Shown piece after piece: positions 62,430 through 64,000 of a DNA stretch of 64,000 nucleotides. The stretch is from assembly GCF_037975245.1 (NCBI RefSeq), contig NC_092569.1, positions 31,378,668-31,442,667 on the forward strand. The letters are read 5' to 3'. The translations under genes and the position numbers were made by a program. Source of the DNA: Apostichopus japonicus. Its lineage: Eukaryota; Echinodermata; Holothuroidea; Aspidochirotida; Stichopodidae. The number at the start of each line of letters is the position of its first letter. Positions within the stretch are counted from its first letter, which is position 1. The notes under the pieces are model-generated. The model did not search any database, was not told where the DNA came from, and saw only the letters and a list, made by a program, of their open reading frames with translations.

Positions 62430-64000
62430 TTAATACTTCATTTGTTCCCTCTTATTCTTTTGTATGATGTTCCATACTTTGGACTTTATTTGTACTATGG
62501 ACCTGCGCTTAAGACAGGAATTCTTTAGCTTTGCTTGAAGGCAATCTTTTGACACAGGTGGGTGCATGGCATTGATAGCCTTTCTAAGGCATGGATCATT
62601 AATAACAGCTGTCTCTTCCTCTTTTGTCCACATTGTTTTAGATATTTTCACCCTCTTAGTTGGAAGTGCCTTTGTTGGCTCTTTTGATTCAGAGTTGTCA
62701 CTCTCATTTCCGTCTGACATTTCTATGTCTGACAGAAGTTGGCTTTCCTCAATCTCAACTTCTTCAAGGGACCTCCCTTTAAATTCATGAAGTTTTCCCT
62801 TCTCAGCAGTTAGTAAAAGCTTGCTCACTTTTGCAAGAAATATGACGTCTTGGGGCAGCCGGTAGTACTGCTTGTGGACGGTTACATCATGCCCTAAATG
62901 GTTGGCCAATTGTTCTAATTCAGTGTTGGATAGATTAAGGATTTGTGAAAGAGTTGCTAAATGCTTGCGCAGATTGGTGGCAGTCAGTCTGTCAGGATTT
63001 TTGGCCCCACACAAATGCGCGTATTTGTGCAAACAATCATAACCTCGAAGCGGCTGAACAGAGTTTCCTGATGGGCAAGCAAATATGTATGGGTTTTGTG
63101 GATCGACGCCAGCAATTTGACGAGTTTTGTTGAGTACTTTAACCGAATCTGCCATGTCAGGGGTTAACAAGATTGGCACCCCTCTGTCACGTTTTCCACG
63201 TGTCATTATTAGAGTAAGCCTCTTTGCTGCCAGCTTTTGTGCTATTGGAAGAGATTCAAATATTTCATCTTGGAACTCTCTCTTTTTCTTTGTTTGCTCT
63301 AAATAATCTGACATTCTCAAATATTGTGTTTCGCCAGGTCTACGGCGATTGAACATTATTAGCTGAGCAAGGGTTAAAGAAGCCAACTCCCGCCAAGTGG
63401 ATGTTGATACTTCATTACCTTGTAACTTCTCTTTTGTAGTACAAACTTGGTTTGTCAGTAGCTGATTGAGCTTCACAGTGTCGGCTGTTAAGGGAACTTT
63501 CTTTGGTTTTTGCCACTTTTGCTTGCATTGTTGCTTATAAACTTTTGTGGCAATTCTTTGTTTCCATTGCAGATTCTTTAGTTTCAAGAACTGCTCTGCT
63601 TTGCACTCCTGCAAGGTATCTGATGATTTAATGGATTCTGCAATTACAATTTCAGCCAAAGTAGTTAGGCTTTGTCCCAGCTTTTTAGCAAGTGTGGGTG
63701 CTTCAAAGTTTTGGTTTGAAGTGTCAAATCCAGAGCAAATGTTAACACCAAGGATCACGTCATCGAAATGTGCTGGGTCTACTAAGTCTTTAGCAGACTT
63801 AATAGATGCATTTATTTGCTGTGTTTCAAGAAGGAGCCTTGCAATGCGCCTCATTCTTTCTGAAACAATGTTGTGATTAATTGTGCTGCTATCATCACAG
63901 TGATGCTCTCCTAATTTGCATATCCAGGAATCTGCTCTTATGGTAACAACAACACTATCAGTTCTCATACCAGCAAGTATCTCTTGCAGTTTAGCACTGC
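62430..64000 (-). CDS. Tyrosine-recombinase-like protein with Myb-like tail, 5' end beyond the window
   Basis: An intronless frame of 512 codons from the ATG at 63968 to the stop at 62430; the frame stays open upstream to position 64000, so the true start is probably outside. Counting from that ATG, residues 207-213 (NRRRPGE) match box I of tyrosine recombinases, with Arg 210 as catalytic Arg I. MTRGKRDRGVPI (255-266) supplies the strand-2 Lys (259), ATNLRKHLAT (330-339) supplies Arg II (334), LGH (358-360) the third-box His, and YY (368-369) the nucleophile region. The usual His before Arg II is Thr. An acidic segment (about 403-430) and a basic stretch (PTKRVKISK) follow, then a Myb/SANT-like region from WTKEEE (447) to KVWN (500). 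Related intronless ORFs occur in multi-copy form in many aquatic animals; activity or domestication is unknown. Confidence 0.75.
   Translation of the reverse strand, partial: SAKLQEILAGMRTDSVVVTIRADSWICKLGEHHCDDSSTINHNIVSERMRRIARLLLETQQINASIKSAKDLVDPAHFDDVILGVNICSGFDTSNQNFEAPTLAKKLGQSLTTLAEIVIAESIKSSDTLQECKAEQFLKLKNLQWKQRIATKVYKQQCKQKWQKPKKVPLTADTVKLNQLLTNQVCTTKEKLQGNEVSTSTWRELASLTLAQLIMFNRRRPGETQYLRMSDYLEQTKKKREFQDEIFESLPIAQKLAAKRLTLIMTRGKRDRGVPILLTPDMADSVKVLNKTRQIAGVDPQNPYIFACPSGNSVQPLRGYDCLHKYAHLCGAKNPDRLTATNLRKHLATLSQILNLSNTELEQLANHLGHDVTVHKQYYRLPQDVIFLAKVSKLLLTAEKGKLHEFKGRSLEEVEIEESQLLSDIEMSDGNESDNSESKEPTKALPTKRVKISKTMWTKEEETAVINDPCLRKAINAMHPPVSKDCLQAKLKNSCLKRRSIVQIKSKVWNIIQKNKREQMKY

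Overview
This is an AT-rich, intron-rich animal nuclear sequence with GT-AG introns. Secreted fibrinogen-related-domain (FReD) genes arranged in tandem, together with abundant hAT-like, LINE and other mobile debris, fit a marine invertebrate. An echinoderm such as a sea cucumber is my best guess, but that is inference from gene content, not proof.

The left 53 kb is a head-to-tail cluster of three paralogous genes, all on the minus strand, called A (209 to 7153, its 3' end beyond the window), B (12663 to 25879) and C (34313 to 53335). They share one exon plan: signal peptide; a 31-nt linker exon; two exons encoding the N-terminal two thirds of a FReD; a TIL-like cysteine-rich exon; a variable number of 210-nt EGF-like exons; one exon fusing an EGF-like domain to the start of a second FReD; and two exons finishing that FReD. 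Gene C splices into an uninterrupted frame of 3873 nt (1290 codons plus stop). The number of extra EGF exons is 0 in A, 2 in B and 10 in C. In C they form a tandem array of about 752 bp per unit whose variant sites recur every third unit, so the array seems to have grown in three-exon blocks. A and B each carry different stop or frameshift lesions in the N-terminal half, whereas every exon of C is open.

The last exon of B and C carries an unusual Tyr/Cys-rich insert of about 70 to 80 residues inside the second FReD, partly encoded by a trinucleotide repeat. An upstream AUG element (AATGGACATCC) sits 120 to 130 bp before the start codon of all three genes.

Between the genes lie a LINE 3'-end remnant (about 9.1 kb), a degenerate minisatellite (10.2 to 10.6 kb), a 1.2-kb non-autonomous hAT-like element (26.9 to 28.0 kb), a foldback repeat (28.2 kb) and broken pieces of an ATPase-like gene typical of DNA mobile or virus-like elements (31.8 to 32.2 kb).

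The right 10 kb is different. It has an isolated exon-like island (54.5 kb), a small hAT-type MITE with a perfect 8-bp target duplication (58.9 kb), a 680-bp direct repeat with a third eroded copy (60.3 to 62.2 kb), and a long intronless minus-strand ORF from 62430 that runs open past the window edge. It encodes a tyrosine-recombinase-like core followed by a Myb-like tail.
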